Of a stretch of DNA of 64,000 nt, positions 30,901 to 39,196 are shown piece by piece (position 1 is the first letter of the stretch; each line of letters starts with the position of its first letter). The notes below the pieces were generated by a model. The model worked only from the letters and a program-made list of their open reading frames with translations, searched no databases and was not told where the DNA came from. The DNA is taken from positions 372,678 through 436,677 of the forward strand of contig NZ_FOTM01000001.1 in assembly GCF_900114565.1 (NCBI RefSeq), in the 5' to 3' direction. The translations under genes and the position numbers were made by a program. Origin of the DNA: Leifsonia sp. CL147. GTDB taxonomy: Bacteria; Actinomycetota; Actinomycetes; Actinomycetales; Microbacteriaceae.

Positions 30901-33227
30901 TCCCGGTGCTCGCGAACGACTCCGATCCGAACGGCTACACCATCGCGCTGGCGAAGAAGCTCGTGAGCGTCGAGGCGCCGCTGAAGGCGCGGGTCGCCGG
31001 GCAGCTGGTGCTCGTGGACGCTCCCGGCCGGCAGGGCGCGTACCTCGTGCGCTATCAGATCGGCAACGGCCAGGGCGGTGTCGCGACCGCGTACATCCAG
31101 GTCATCGTGACCCCCGACGCCAAGCCGGTCTATCCCACCGCGGTCGACCAGGTCGTGGAGCCGTTCGCCGTCGCGGGAAAGTCGGAGGTGAAGGTCGCGG
31201 TACTCGATGGCGCGGTGAATCCGTCGGGCGTGGCGACGGACCTGAAGATCGGGCTCGCCGGCCCGCACGCCGATGCGGCGACGGTCGGATCCGACGGGAC
31301 GGTCACGGTGCGGCCGGGAAGCGCGCGGATGGCGATCTCCTACACGCTCACCGACCCTTCGACGGGCTTGGCGGGCGAGGCCTTCATCGTGGTGCCGCCG
31401 AAGGGCGACGCCTCGGCGCCGCCGCACCTCAAGAACGCCCTGCCGGAGCAGATCGTCGCGACGGGCGCGACGAAGTCCTGGAATCTCTCCGACATCGTGG
31501 ACGTCCCGTCAGGCCGGCCGATCAAGATCACCGGAGCCGCCGGAGTCACCGCGACGAACGCCTCCGTCCCCGGGTATGTCGACAGCCACACCATCCAGTT
31601 CGCCCCGAAAGCGGGTTACCGCGGACCGGCGTCGGTCACGTTCGAGGTGAACGACGGCCGCGATCCCGGACAGAGCAAGGACAGGGTGACCGCGCTCGTA
31701 TTGCCGATCACCGTCGGCGATCCCGACCAGGCGGACGTGCCGCCTACGTTCACCCCGCCGAACGTGACGGTTCAGCCGGGAGAGGCCCCGGTCACGGTCG
31801 ACCTCCGGGCATCGAGCTACCACCCCAACCCGGCCGTTCTGAACAGGCTCACCTACTCCGGCTTCAGCGGCTCGACCTCGGCCATCACCGCCACACCGAG
31901 CGGATCGACGCTATCTGTCGCGGCACCGCTCGGCGCGCTGCCGGGCACCTCGACCGTCATCCGCTTCACCGTCACCTCGGGCGCGCTCTCGATCCCGGGC
32001 TCCGTCAACGTGAAGGTCGTCAGTTCGAGCCGGCCGCTGGCGACCCAGAAGAACCCCCCGCAGACCTCCGACCTCAAACGTGGCATGAGCTACACGCTCG
32101 CCGGCGCCTCCGGAGACCAGTACTGGGTCAACCCGTTCCCGGGAACGCCCCTCGTCATCACCGATGCGAAGGCGTCGAGCGCACCGGCCGGCGTCACCGT
32201 CGGCCACACGGCGAACTCGATCACGGTGACGGCCACCTCCGGCGCATCGATCGGGTCGGTCAACGTGGTGTACCACCTGCAGGACGCCACGAAGGACCCG
32301 AACCGTACCGCGAGCACGATCGGCCAGTACCAGGTCACGATCCATGATGTGCCGGCCACGATGGCGGCGCCGGGGGCGCTCCAATCGGACACGTCCGACT
32401 CCTCGGTCAAGGTGTCGTTCTCCCCGCCGGCGAACAATGGGAAGGCGATCACCCAGTACAAGGTCACGGCCAAGAGCGGCGGTGGAGGCCCGTGGACCTT
32501 CACGAGTGCGGGAAAGCACCAGCTCTCAGGGCTGACCAACGGCACCGGCTATTCGTTCGTGGTGCAGGCCGAGAACGCCGACGGCTGGAGCGCGGAATCC
32601 CCGGTCAGCAACACCGTCACCCCGTACGGGACCCCGGCCAGACCCACCGGCCTCACGATAGCGAACAACAGCACCTACGCCCCGTCCACGTTCACCCTGA
32701 GCTGGGACGCGCTGACGGGACAGGCGACCGGCGGTGGAGCGGTGGACTACGAGTACACCTTCGACGGCTCACCCTGGACGAACGTCGGCAGCAGAACCAC
32801 CGTGACGACCGGCCAGCGCGGAGCGGGAACCTACAGTTTCTGGGTTCGCGCGGTCAACCGCGGCAGTGGCCAGACCGGACCTCAAGCGAACTCCGCCAGT
32901 CGCACCATCACCGATCCGCCTCAGCCGTCGCCGTCCGCGGCGGTGGTCAAGGGTGCGCCGGTCCAGGGGATGCACTACCTGTGCGGGAGCTACGCCAACG
33001 CGCCCGCCGGAACGTACACGGTCACCGGGCTCCTCAACGGGTCCTCCACCTGGGCGAACGGCACCAGCCGGACGGTGTCCATCAGCAACTCGGGAACGGT
33101 CTGCCTGGACGCCTGGCTCGGAAAGCGCAACGGCGACACCATCCAGATGCGGTTCAGCGGCCCCAAGACCTTCACCGGCACCACGAACAACTGGGATACG
33201 TTGCCGGTCACCAGCAACCATTACTAG
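27909..33227 (+). CDS. Giant surface protein with tandem cadherin/Ig-like and FN3 domains
   Basis: 1772 residues. One N-terminal membrane helix (about 9-35) anchors it with the rest outside. Residues 40-390 look like a beta-propeller. From about 395 to 1450 there are roughly ten tandem beta-sandwich repeats marked by PPVAVND, VRPG and VLANDSDPDGD-type motifs, some with calcium-like DPDGD and some degenerate (NDVSPSG). FN3-like domains lie at about 1482-1570 and 1574-1670, and a final beta domain with two Cys closes the protein. There is no LPXTG or C-terminal anchor. GTG 27909 is used. It could be a surface stalk or a wall-spanning part of the secretion system. Confidence 0.85.
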   Translation: MGGVSSWVQGRKTVASIAAIALIAGIPLTIAVLHKGFPVSAVNLDTRDVWVTNGEKLLGGRLNHQIDELDAAVAGSSPKLDVLQDGGAYFLTDPAQGTVNRIDPAFVSLVDKIQVPENSQFGYGANTLSVLSPDGRLWVLDAAGRLDFDKTKTKPTAALGTGARIAVSKSGTTFAVSPEKKALYTVDHPGAAPAKSSFPALEAFQLTAVGDQPVVLDTKANDIVKADGSRFALPAKGVRLQQPSDGGSSVVVAGADGLMTVPLAGGDVTEQASGAKGAQDSSSDVSAPVRLGTCSYGAWSSTGRYLYACDGRKPVSVQIDQSVTGDALEFRVNHGVIALNNLRNGNAWVVSSDMRLVQNWAQVKPNDTTVQGTAGQEKPVQQSYADTLAQRSANNRPPVAVNDQFGVRPGRTTLLPVLANDSDPDGDILTITDVPTLPPAQGRLDLVEGDRSIQFTPADGSNGTISFRYSISDGRGGTASAQVDATIRPIDLNAAPVSTRTSNTQVELGQSISYNVLNDWIDPDGDDIYLVGAASTSGDSVQFSPDGTITFLSTTGQTGSKEVTFTVSDGRASATGSLLVTVKPSGSLDPIAVPDSATAFVGQPVTIKPLANDVSPSGDPLTLVGIATDAGSGLTATADATRQTVGLVAATEGTYYATYTLGAGAKSTKGLIRVDVSSGAAGDAPPIAVKDVAYLRPGEPVDVPVLDNDVSPVGRVLVLQSVKPADPASGLNIEVLANSIVRITSPTVLPAQAQLSYTVSDGYHTASAGITVVPIPPLVVHQPPIAVDDVATVRAGDIATVPVLANDYSPDKEPFTLDPALVKSADMGNGAAAFVSGKNVRYQAPDQPGQYSVTYGITDKFKQTSTATVTFVVLARGGANDRAPEPQALTGRAFAGSFVTIDVPLDGIDPDGDSVSLAGIATQPTLGRISATSSTSFTYDAYPGSAGTDSFTYKVVDTYGKTATGTVRIGVVKRPDAVQPPIAVNDTVEVKPGKVASVPVLANDSDPNGYTIALAKKLVSVEAPLKARVAGQLVLVDAPGRQGAYLVRYQIGNGQGGVATAYIQVIVTPDAKPVYPTAVDQVVEPFAVAGKSEVKVAVLDGAVNPSGVATDLKIGLAGPHADAATVGSDGTVTVRPGSARMAISYTLTDPSTGLAGEAFIVVPPKGDASAPPHLKNALPEQIVATGATKSWNLSDIVDVPSGRPIKITGAAGVTATNASVPGYVDSHTIQFAPKAGYRGPASVTFEVNDGRDPGQSKDRVTALVLPITVGDPDQADVPPTFTPPNVTVQPGEAPVTVDLRASSYHPNPAVLNRLTYSGFSGSTSAITATPSGSTLSVAAPLGALPGTSTVIRFTVTSGALSIPGSVNVKVVSSSRPLATQKNPPQTSDLKRGMSYTLAGASGDQYWVNPFPGTPLVITDAKASSAPAGVTVGHTANSITVTATSGASIGSVNVVYHLQDATKDPNRTASTIGQYQVTIHDVPATMAAPGALQSDTSDSSVKVSFSPPANNGKAITQYKVTAKSGGGGPWTFTSAGKHQLSGLTNGTGYSFVVQAENADGWSAESPVSNTVTPYGTPARPTGLTIANNSTYAPSTFTLSWDALTGQATGGGAVDYEYTFDGSPWTNVGSRTTVTTGQRGAGTYSFWVRAVNRGSGQTGPQANSASRTITDPPQPSPSAAVVKGAPVQGMHYLCGSYANAPAGTYTVTGLLNGSSTWANGTSRTVSISNSGTVCLDAWLGKRNGDTIQMRFSGPKTFTGTTNNWDTLPVTSNHY

Positions 33228-33257
33228 CTCACGTACGTCAGCATCGGGAGAGACAAC

Positions 33258-34226
33258 ATGGCAGTGACTCAAGAGCAGGCCGACTGGTTCGCCGACGCGT
33301 TCCGGCAGCTCGTCGCCAACATCGACAGGGCGATCCTCGGCAAGGAGGAGGCGATCCGTCTCGTCGTGGCCGCCATGCTCTCGAACGGGCACGTGCTCCT
33401 GGAGGATGTGCCGGGCACCGGCAAGACGGTGCTCGCCAAGGCGCTCGCCAACACGGTCGACGGCACCCAGTCGCGCATCCAGTTCACCCCCGACCTGCTG
33501 CCCTCCGATGTCACCGGCGTCTCGATCTACGACCAGAGCAACGGACGCTTCGAGTTCCACCGCGGACCGATCTTCGCTTCGGTGGTGCTCGCGGACGAGA
33601 TCAACCGGGCCAGCCCCAAGACCCAGAGCGCGCTGCTCGAGGTGATGGAGGAGGGAGTGGTCACGATCGACGGTGTCGGCCATCCCGTCGGTGCGCCCTT
33701 CCTGGTCATCGCGACCCAGAACCCGATCGAACAGGCGGGCACCTACGCGTTGCCGGAGGCGCAGCTCGACCGTTTCCTGATCAAGACGGCGCTCGGGTAC
33801 CCCGACCATGCGACGACGGTCAGCCTGCTGCTCGACTCCTCGAACCGGGCGCGTGCCTCGTCCATCCAGCCCATCATCGCCTCGGAGTCGATCGTCACCA
33901 TGTCGCAGCTGGCGTCCGAGGTGTACGTCGACCCGGCTGTCATGGGATACCTGAGCGAGATCGTGACGGCCACCCGCGCCGACAAGGACTCCGCGCTCGG
34001 CGTCAGCATCCGCGGCGCCCTCGCCCTGGCGCGCGCCGCGAAGACGTGGGCGCTCGCGGCAGGCCGCACCTATGTGACGCCCGACGATATCCGGGAGCTC
34101 GCCGTACCCGTGCTCGCCCACCGCGTCATCGTCGACCCGGAGTCGGAGTTCGCCGGGGTGAGCGCGGAGGACATCGTCGTGCGGTCCATCGCCGAGGTGG
34201 ATCCGCCCGCGTACCGGGCCGCGTGA
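33258..34226 (+). CDS. MoxR-family AAA+ ATPase
   Basis: A 322-residue cytosolic chaperone-like AAA+ protein. Walker A DVPGTGKTVLAK (K56), Walker B VLADEINRASPKTQ, sensor LVIATQNPIEQAGTYALPEAQLDRF, and the C-terminal lid with VSIRGALALARAAKTWAL all fit MoxR. Partners are usually DUF58 proteins with a vWA-like fold, and one follows directly (GTGA overlap). It probably remodels or activates that complex at the membrane. ATG 33258 follows GGGAGAG. Confidence 0.95.
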   Translation: MAVTQEQADWFADAFRQLVANIDRAILGKEEAIRLVVAAMLSNGHVLLEDVPGTGKTVLAKALANTVDGTQSRIQFTPDLLPSDVTGVSIYDQSNGRFEFHRGPIFASVVLADEINRASPKTQSALLEVMEEGVVTIDGVGHPVGAPFLVIATQNPIEQAGTYALPEAQLDRFLIKTALGYPDHATTVSLLLDSSNRARASSIQPIIASESIVTMSQLASEVYVDPAVMGYLSEIVTATRADKDSALGVSIRGALALARAAKTWALAAGRTYVTPDDIRELAVPVLAHRVIVDPESEFAGVSAEDIVVRSIAEVDPPAYRAA

Positions 34227-35521
34227 CGATGCCGGCCGCTTCGTCTGCGAAGAGCTCCCCGCTGCGCTTCGTGCTCGCCGAGTCGCGACGTTCGGGGGCG
34301 GCCCTGGCGGGAGGGCTTTGGGCCGCCGCGCGGAGGGCAGGATCGGGAGCCGGACGGTTCATGGCACCGGTGGTCCGGCCGATCACGGCGCTGGGATGGC
34401 TGGTCGCCGGTTCGGCTCTGGTCTCGCTCGCGCTGTGGTCTCTGCTGGGCTGGGCCGAGTTCGGCTTCGTCGGAGCGACCCTGCTCGCCGCGTTGGCGAT
34501 CGCCGCCGGGTTCGTGATCGGCCGCGCCACCTATGCGGTCACGGTGGAGCTGGAGCCGCGCCGGGTCGTCGCCGGCGCGCGGGCGATGGGCCGGCTGGCC
34601 GTGACCAACTCGGGAGCGCGGCCTCTCTGGCCGACCCGGATGGAGCTCCCGGTCGGCTCGGGTGTCGCCGAGTTCCTGATCCCGCGGCTGACACCATCGG
34701 CCGAGCACGAAGAGCTCTTCGCCATTCCGACGAACCGGCGGGCGCTGATCGTCGCGGGGCCGGCGATCTCCGTGCGCGGCGACCAGCTCGGCCTGCTGCG
34801 GCGGAGCGTGGCCTGGACCGATCGCGTCGACTTGTTCGTGCATCCGAAGACCGCGCGGCTCGCCGCGACCGCCCGCGGTCTCGTCCGCGATCTGGAAGGC
34901 CAGACCACCGCGACGATCACCGACAGCGATCTCGCGTTCCACGCGCTGCGGCCCTACGAGTCCGGCGACGACATCCGCAACGTCCATTGGCGCACGTCGG
35001 CGCGAACCGGCCAGCTGATGGTGCGGCAGTTCCAAGAGACGCGACGCTCGCAGCTGCTGCTGCTGCAGAGCACGGAGTCCGCGCACTACGCCGGAGACGA
35101 CGAGTTCGAATTGGGCGTCTCCGTCATGGCGTCGATCGGTGTGCAGGTCATCCGGGAGCAGACCGACATCGACGTGGCCTGGGACGGAGGCACCCTTCGC
35201 ACCCGCACCCCCACCGCCCTTCTGGACGACTGCTGCCGGATCGAGCCCAGCCAGACCATCCATCCCACCCTCCGGGAGTTCGCACGCAGTGCCGGCCGCC
35301 GGGTGGGGACGCCGAGCCTGGTGATCCTGGTCGTCGGCTCGCTGGCCGAGCTCGGTGCGATCCGGTCCGTCTCCACCCTGTACGGGCCGGATACGACGAC
35401 GCTCGCCGTGCGGGTGGAGGACGGCGCCGATCCCCGTCTGGCGAAGGTGGGCGACGTGATGGTCATGACCGTCGGCCGGTTGGGCGACATCGCCGGGCTC
35501 CTCGATCGGGTGGGCCGATGA
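34223..35521 (+). CDS. DUF58-domain membrane protein
   Basis: A 432-residue protein. Two membrane helices (about 55-75 and 78-98) are followed by a beta-rich segment and the DUF58 core LRPYESGDDIRNVHWRTSAR (about 248-267) with GQLMVRQF. Regions after it have the vWA-like alternation. MoxR and DUF58 proteins act together, and the next gene is a transglutaminase-like membrane protein, which is the usual third member. The start is GTG 34223 (overlapping moxR) or ATG 34229. I chose the former because all joints in this run overlap. Confidence 0.9.
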   Translation: MTMPAASSAKSSPLRFVLAESRRSGAALAGGLWAAARRAGSGAGRFMAPVVRPITALGWLVAGSALVSLALWSLLGWAEFGFVGATLLAALAIAAGFVIGRATYAVTVELEPRRVVAGARAMGRLAVTNSGARPLWPTRMELPVGSGVAEFLIPRLTPSAEHEELFAIPTNRRALIVAGPAISVRGDQLGLLRRSVAWTDRVDLFVHPKTARLAATARGLVRDLEGQTTATITDSDLAFHALRPYESGDDIRNVHWRTSARTGQLMVRQFQETRRSQLLLLQSTESAHYAGDDEFELGVSVMASIGVQVIREQTDIDVAWDGGTLRTRTPTALLDDCCRIEPSQTIHPTLREFARSAGRRVGTPSLVILVVGSLAELGAIRSVSTLYGPDTTTLAVRVEDGADPRLAKVGDVMVMTVGRLGDIAGLLDRVGR

Positions 35522-37908
35522 GCGCGCAGGTACGGAAGACGTCGCAGGCGCCTGGCGTCCTGCCGGCGTCGTCCTGGGGCGATCTCGTGGTCATCGCGGT
35601 GCTCTGCCTCCTGGCCGTGTTCGGATTCGAGCCGGCGTTCGGGCAGTACTGGTTTCTGGTCGCCGCGGTCGGCGGGCTGCTGGTCGGAGGCGGTGCCGCC
35701 GTCCTCGGCGCCGTTCGCCGGTGGAGCGTGCTGCAGACCGTGGCCGTCGCCATCGCCGCGTACTTCCTGCTCGGAACGCCGGCGGCCGTTCCCGCGCAAG
35801 GGATCGGCGTGGTCCTCCCGTCGGTCGACAGCCTCACCTCCCTGGTCGTGGGTGCGGTCTTCGGCTGGTCGGACGCGATCACCCTGCGCGCGCCAGTCCA
35901 GCAGCCTCCGTACGTCGCGGTCGTCCCCTTCGTCGCGTCGTGGGTCGTCGCCCTCGTCACGATCACTCTGGCTCTGCGCTGGCTTCCTCGGCGCCCCCGC
36001 ACAGCGCCGCGGGCCGGCGTGCTGCTCGTCGGGCCGCTCGCGCTGTTCCTCGCTGCGATCCTGATCGGGACCGAGGATGCGTTCTTCGCAGGAATCCGTG
36101 GTGTGGCGTTCGCCGCGATCGCGCTGCTCTGGCTGGGCTGGCGGCGACGCGGCCGCGCCGGCGAGGGAGTGGCGGCGGTCGACCCGAGCGCTCGACGACG
36201 CAAGGTCGTCGGCACGGCCGTGATCGTCCTCAGCGCGGTGGTCGTCGGCGCTGTGCTGGGTGGCATCATGACGCCGGCCGTCGCCTCGCGCTACGTTCTG
36301 CGTCAGGAGGTCACGCCACCGTTCGAGCCGCTCGAATACCCCAGCCCACTGGCGGGATTCCGCACCTACACGAAGAAGCTCGAGAAGACGGACCTGTTCA
36401 CGGTGACCGGGCTGCAGGACGGGCAGCTCATCCGGCTCGCGACCATGGACAGCTACGACGGCGTCGTCTGGAACGTCACCGGACCGCGCGACCAGACCGC
36501 GGGATCGGGGAGCTTCGAGCTGCTGGGGCAGCGTATCCCCGCGCCGTACATCTTCACGCCGGGCGCCCATTCGACCGTCCGGGTGAGCATCGACGGCTAC
36601 GACGACGTCTGGCTGCCTGCGCCCGGGTACGTCGATCGGCTCGCCTTCACCGCCCACAGCGGTGCCGACCCGACCACGATGGTGCGCGTGAACGCGATGA
36701 CGGGCACCTCCGCCGTGACCACGGGCGTCCGGCGAGGCCTCAGCTACGCGCTCGACGTGACGTCGCAGAGGATTCCCAGCGAGAAGGCGCTGCAGAAGGT
36801 GCCGCCCGCGCGCATCCAGATGCCGCCGGTGACGAACATCCCGGATGTGGTGGCCGCGAAGGCGCAGGAGTACGCGGGCTCCGCCACCACGGCGATCCAG
36901 AAGCTGCGCAACATCGAACGTTCGCTCAAGACGCTCGGCTACCTCAGCCACGGCCGCGCCTCCGATCCGGTGCCGTCCCGTGCCGGCGAGGGCGCCGACC
37001 GGATGGCCGAGCTCTTCTCCCGACGGCCCATGGTGGGCGACGAGGAGCAGTACGCGTCGGCGTTCGCCCTGATGGCGCGGCACCTCGGGTACCCGAGCCG
37101 CGTGGTGATGGGATTCAAACCCACGGTGACCGGCGGACGGACCACGGTCGTCGGCGGCGACGTCACCGCCTGGGCGGAAGTGGCGTTCGACGGAGTCGGC
37201 TGGGTGCCGTTCTTCCCCACGCCCACCAAGACCGACGCGCCCCAGGACCAGACGACGAAGCCGAAACTGGAGCCGCAGCCGCAGGTGCGGCAGCCGCCGA
37301 ACTCGAATTCGCAGTCGGATGCGCTGCTCACGCCGGTGAAGACCAAGAACGACGACCCCACCGACAAGAAGCAGTTCTCGTTACCGGGATGGGTGTACCT
37401 CCTCGGCTGGGTGATCGGCGTGCCCGTTCTGCTGTATATCGTGCCCCTCGCCGCGGTGGCCTGGCTCAAACAGCGCCGCCGGCGACGACGGGAGACCGCC
37501 GGGCCTCCGGATCGCCGGGCAGCGGGTGCGTGGAGCGAGCTCGTCGATCGCCTCGCCGAACTCGGGTTCCACACGCCTGCCCGGTCGACCCGCCTTCAGG
37601 CGGCGACGGACGTCGAACGGCAGATCCGAGCGCAGGGCCTCGACTGTCCGCCGGGCCAGGTCGACGCGGCCGCACGCCTCATCGACGCGGCCGTGTTCTC
37701 CGGGTCCGCAGTCGCCGACGAGCAGGTCGCCGAAGCATGGGAGCACACCGATTCGATCGTCGGCGAGGTCGCCTCGCGTGCGGGCCGGCTGCGACGCAGG
37801 CTCGCCGCGTTCCGGTTCCACCGGAGCAGGCGTGAGCCGTCGCGGCGAGTGGCCGCGAAACGGTCCGCACCCGATCCCGTTCTCGTGGTTTCGGGCGCCG
37901 ACCTATAG
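35518..37908 (+). CDS. Transglutaminase-like membrane protein lacking the catalytic triad
   Basis: A 796-residue TgpA-like protein: about seven N-terminal membrane helices (20-260), an outside region, a transglutaminase-like core (about 430-580), a single helix (about 623-648) and a cytosolic tail. The core reads GDEEQYASAFALMARHLGYPSR, DVTAWAEVAF and WVPFFPTP. In active members these places hold Cys (GDCE), His (HAW) and Asp (DPTP). Here they are E509, T550 and F566, so all three triad residues are replaced while the fold motifs stay. It is therefore most likely a binding or structural protein. ATG 35518 overlaps the DUF58 stop. Confidence 0.9.
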   Translation: MSAQVRKTSQAPGVLPASSWGDLVVIAVLCLLAVFGFEPAFGQYWFLVAAVGGLLVGGGAAVLGAVRRWSVLQTVAVAIAAYFLLGTPAAVPAQGIGVVLPSVDSLTSLVVGAVFGWSDAITLRAPVQQPPYVAVVPFVASWVVALVTITLALRWLPRRPRTAPRAGVLLVGPLALFLAAILIGTEDAFFAGIRGVAFAAIALLWLGWRRRGRAGEGVAAVDPSARRRKVVGTAVIVLSAVVVGAVLGGIMTPAVASRYVLRQEVTPPFEPLEYPSPLAGFRTYTKKLEKTDLFTVTGLQDGQLIRLATMDSYDGVVWNVTGPRDQTAGSGSFELLGQRIPAPYIFTPGAHSTVRVSIDGYDDVWLPAPGYVDRLAFTAHSGADPTTMVRVNAMTGTSAVTTGVRRGLSYALDVTSQRIPSEKALQKVPPARIQMPPVTNIPDVVAAKAQEYAGSATTAIQKLRNIERSLKTLGYLSHGRASDPVPSRAGEGADRMAELFSRRPMVGDEEQYASAFALMARHLGYPSRVVMGFKPTVTGGRTTVVGGDVTAWAEVAFDGVGWVPFFPTPTKTDAPQDQTTKPKLEPQPQVRQPPNSNSQSDALLTPVKTKNDDPTDKKQFSLPGWVYLLGWVIGVPVLLYIVPLAAVAWLKQRRRRRRETAGPPDRRAAGAWSELVDRLAELGFHTPARSTRLQAATDVERQIRAQGLDCPPGQVDAAARLIDAAVFSGSAVADEQVAEAWEHTDSIVGEVASRAGRLRRRLAAFRFHRSRREPSRRVAAKRSAPDPVLVVSGADL

Positions 37909-37909
37909 T
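37904..37909 (+). promoter_or_regulatory. -10 box of a leaderless promoter
   Basis: TATAGT with a 6-nt gap to GTG 37916. It overlaps the last codons of the previous gene. Confidence 0.6.
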
Positions 37910-37915
37910 TGAGCC

Positions 37916-38506
37916 GTGGACAAGCCAGGCTTCATCGTCCCGCCGCCCGGGCTGATCCCTGCGGCGCCCGAGACCGTTCCGGACACCCGTCGGACGGCCC
38001 CACCGCGGCCGAGCCTTCCCGTCTTCGTGCCGACAGCTCCAGGGCAGGCGGCACCGGCGGCACCGGCGCCGGCGGCACCTGCTCCGGCGGCGCCTGCGCC
38101 GGCGACGCCTGCTCCGGCGACGGCCGAGACTCCCGTCGTCGACGTGCCCGCCGACATCGGCGCGTCTCTTGAGGTGGGAAGGTGGCGGCTGATCCTCGCG
38201 GACGGTTCGCAGTTGACGGTGCCGCCGAGCGTCGTTCTGGGCCGCAAACCTCAGGCGACCGGTGAGTGGCAGGCCGCCGCAGAACTGCCCCTCGACGATC
38301 CCGAACGGTCCGTGTCGAAGACGCACGCCGTGCTCTTCGTCGACGGCGCCGACCTCGTCGTCGTCGACCTGCACTCCACCAACGGCGTGGTCGTCGTTGG
38401 CGACGACGGCACTGTTTCGACGGTCGCCGCCGGCGATCGGCACCGCATCCAGGCGACCGCGACCATCGAACTCGGGCGTTTCGGCCTTCGCGTGGAACGG
38501 GACTGA
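37916..38506 (+). CDS. FHA-domain protein with Pro/Ala linker
   Basis: 196 residues. The N-terminal 40 residues are Pro-rich. A strictly repeated Pro/Ala linker (about 42-68) leads to an FHA domain (about 85-195) with VVLGRKP, RSVSKTHAVL and STNGVVVV, so phosphothreonine binding should be intact. It closely resembles the FHA domain of the RDD-FHA protein that opens the cluster (shared SVSKTHA). No signal peptide. It is the last gene of the cluster. The leaderless promoter gives it separate control. Confidence 0.9.
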   Translation: MDKPGFIVPPPGLIPAAPETVPDTRRTAPPRPSLPVFVPTAPGQAAPAAPAPAAPAPAAPAPATPAPATAETPVVDVPADIGASLEVGRWRLILADGSQLTVPPSVVLGRKPQATGEWQAAAELPLDDPERSVSKTHAVLFVDGADLVVVDLHSTNGVVVVGDDGTVSTVAAGDRHRIQATATIELGRFGLRVERD

Positions 38507-38584
38507 CCCCCGGGGCGCCAGCCGACGAACAAGTTGTTGGCAATTGGCGTCATGATTCCGCCCGGAAGCCATCTCTTAGACGTG

Positions 38585-38809
38585 ATGACTTCGGTGGACT
38601 ATCTTGCGGCGCGACGTCGGGCGCATGGTGAGGCATTGGTGGTTGCGTCGACGATGGCCGGCGTGCGTCGCCGTCCGACGGAGGACGATGTGGAGCGGTG
38701 GGTCGCGGCGTTCACCGCGCACCTGGCGGCGATGACCTCTGAGGGCTCGTCCGTGATTGTGCGCCGGCGGAGGCATCGCCCGGTGCCCACCTGGGCGACG
38801 CGACGGTGA
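38585..38809 (+). CDS. Small hypothetical protein
   Basis: A 74-residue frame starting MTSVDYLAARRRAHGEAL with a plausible helix pair and a basic end. No clear ribosome site. It lies at the edge of a decay zone, so it may be a remnant or a chance frame. No family recognised. Confidence 0.25.
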   Translation: MTSVDYLAARRRAHGEALVVASTMAGVRRRPTEDDVERWVAAFTAHLAAMTSEGSSVIVRRRRHRPVPTWATRR

Positions 38810-38897
38810 TCGGGCACGGGCAACCAGGCCCGGCCGTCTCCGCTCCCCTCCCGCTCCCCTCCCGGCCGTCTCCCGCTCCCCTCCCGCTCGCGCGCTC

Positions 38898-38945
38898 GAA
38901 ACGGAGGATTTTGGGCGAATGGATGTCGCAACCTTCCTCCGTTTC
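38898..38945. repeat. Palindromic repeat, family B, copy 1
   Basis: Arms GAAACGGAGGA (38898-38908) and TCCTCCGTTTC (38935-38945) are perfect inverse copies around 26 nt. The same 48-bp layout occurs at 39060-39107. Confidence 0.85.
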
Positions 38946-38975
38946 CCGACCGACGGTGGCGCGTCGAGCCGGATG

Positions 38976-38986
38976 TCCTCCGTTTC
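38976..38986 (-). repeat. Orphan half site of repeat family B
   Basis: TCCTCCGTTTC without a partner at the 37-bp offset seen in the two full copies. Confidence 0.7.
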
Positions 38987-39059
38987 CGGCGCTGACGTCC
39001 GCGGACCGCGCCACGCACAAAAGGGAGGGATGGAGCGGGATGCTGCGGCGCGTAAGCGG

Positions 39060-39107
39060 GAAACGGAGGACGTTCAGTCCCTGATGGCCCGATGATTCCT
39101 CCGTTTC
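39060..39107. repeat. Palindromic repeat, family B, copy 2
   Basis: Arms GAAACGGAGGA (39060-39070) and TCCTCCGTTTC (39097-39107) around 26 nt. The spacer sequence differs from copy 1 but its length is identical. The element ends 2 bp before a GH43 gene fragment. Confidence 0.85.
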
Positions 39108-39109
39108 TA

Positions 39110-39196
39110 CGACTCGGCCGCGACATTCCGTGGGCCGACCGGAACGCCTGGGCGACGGACGCGGCAGATCGAAACGGTCTCAACACCTTCGCCTGA
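39110..39196 (+). pseudogene. Fragment of a GH43 gene
   Basis: Frame 39110-39196 reads RLGRDIPWADRNAWA and on to NGLN, then ends in TGA. It matches residues 60-84 of the intact GH43 at 39917 (nt 40094-40168) at about 64 of 75 bases and 20 of 25 residues. The remnant is bounded on the left by a family B palindrome and on the right by the YCII-like frame. It is a leftover of a duplicated or related GH43 gene. Confidence 0.85.

Noticed and set aside
37916-38506. The Pro/Ala-rich FHA protein as a secreted protein
   Set aside because: The N-terminus has no signal peptide or membrane helix, and the FHA fold binds cytosolic phosphothreonine.
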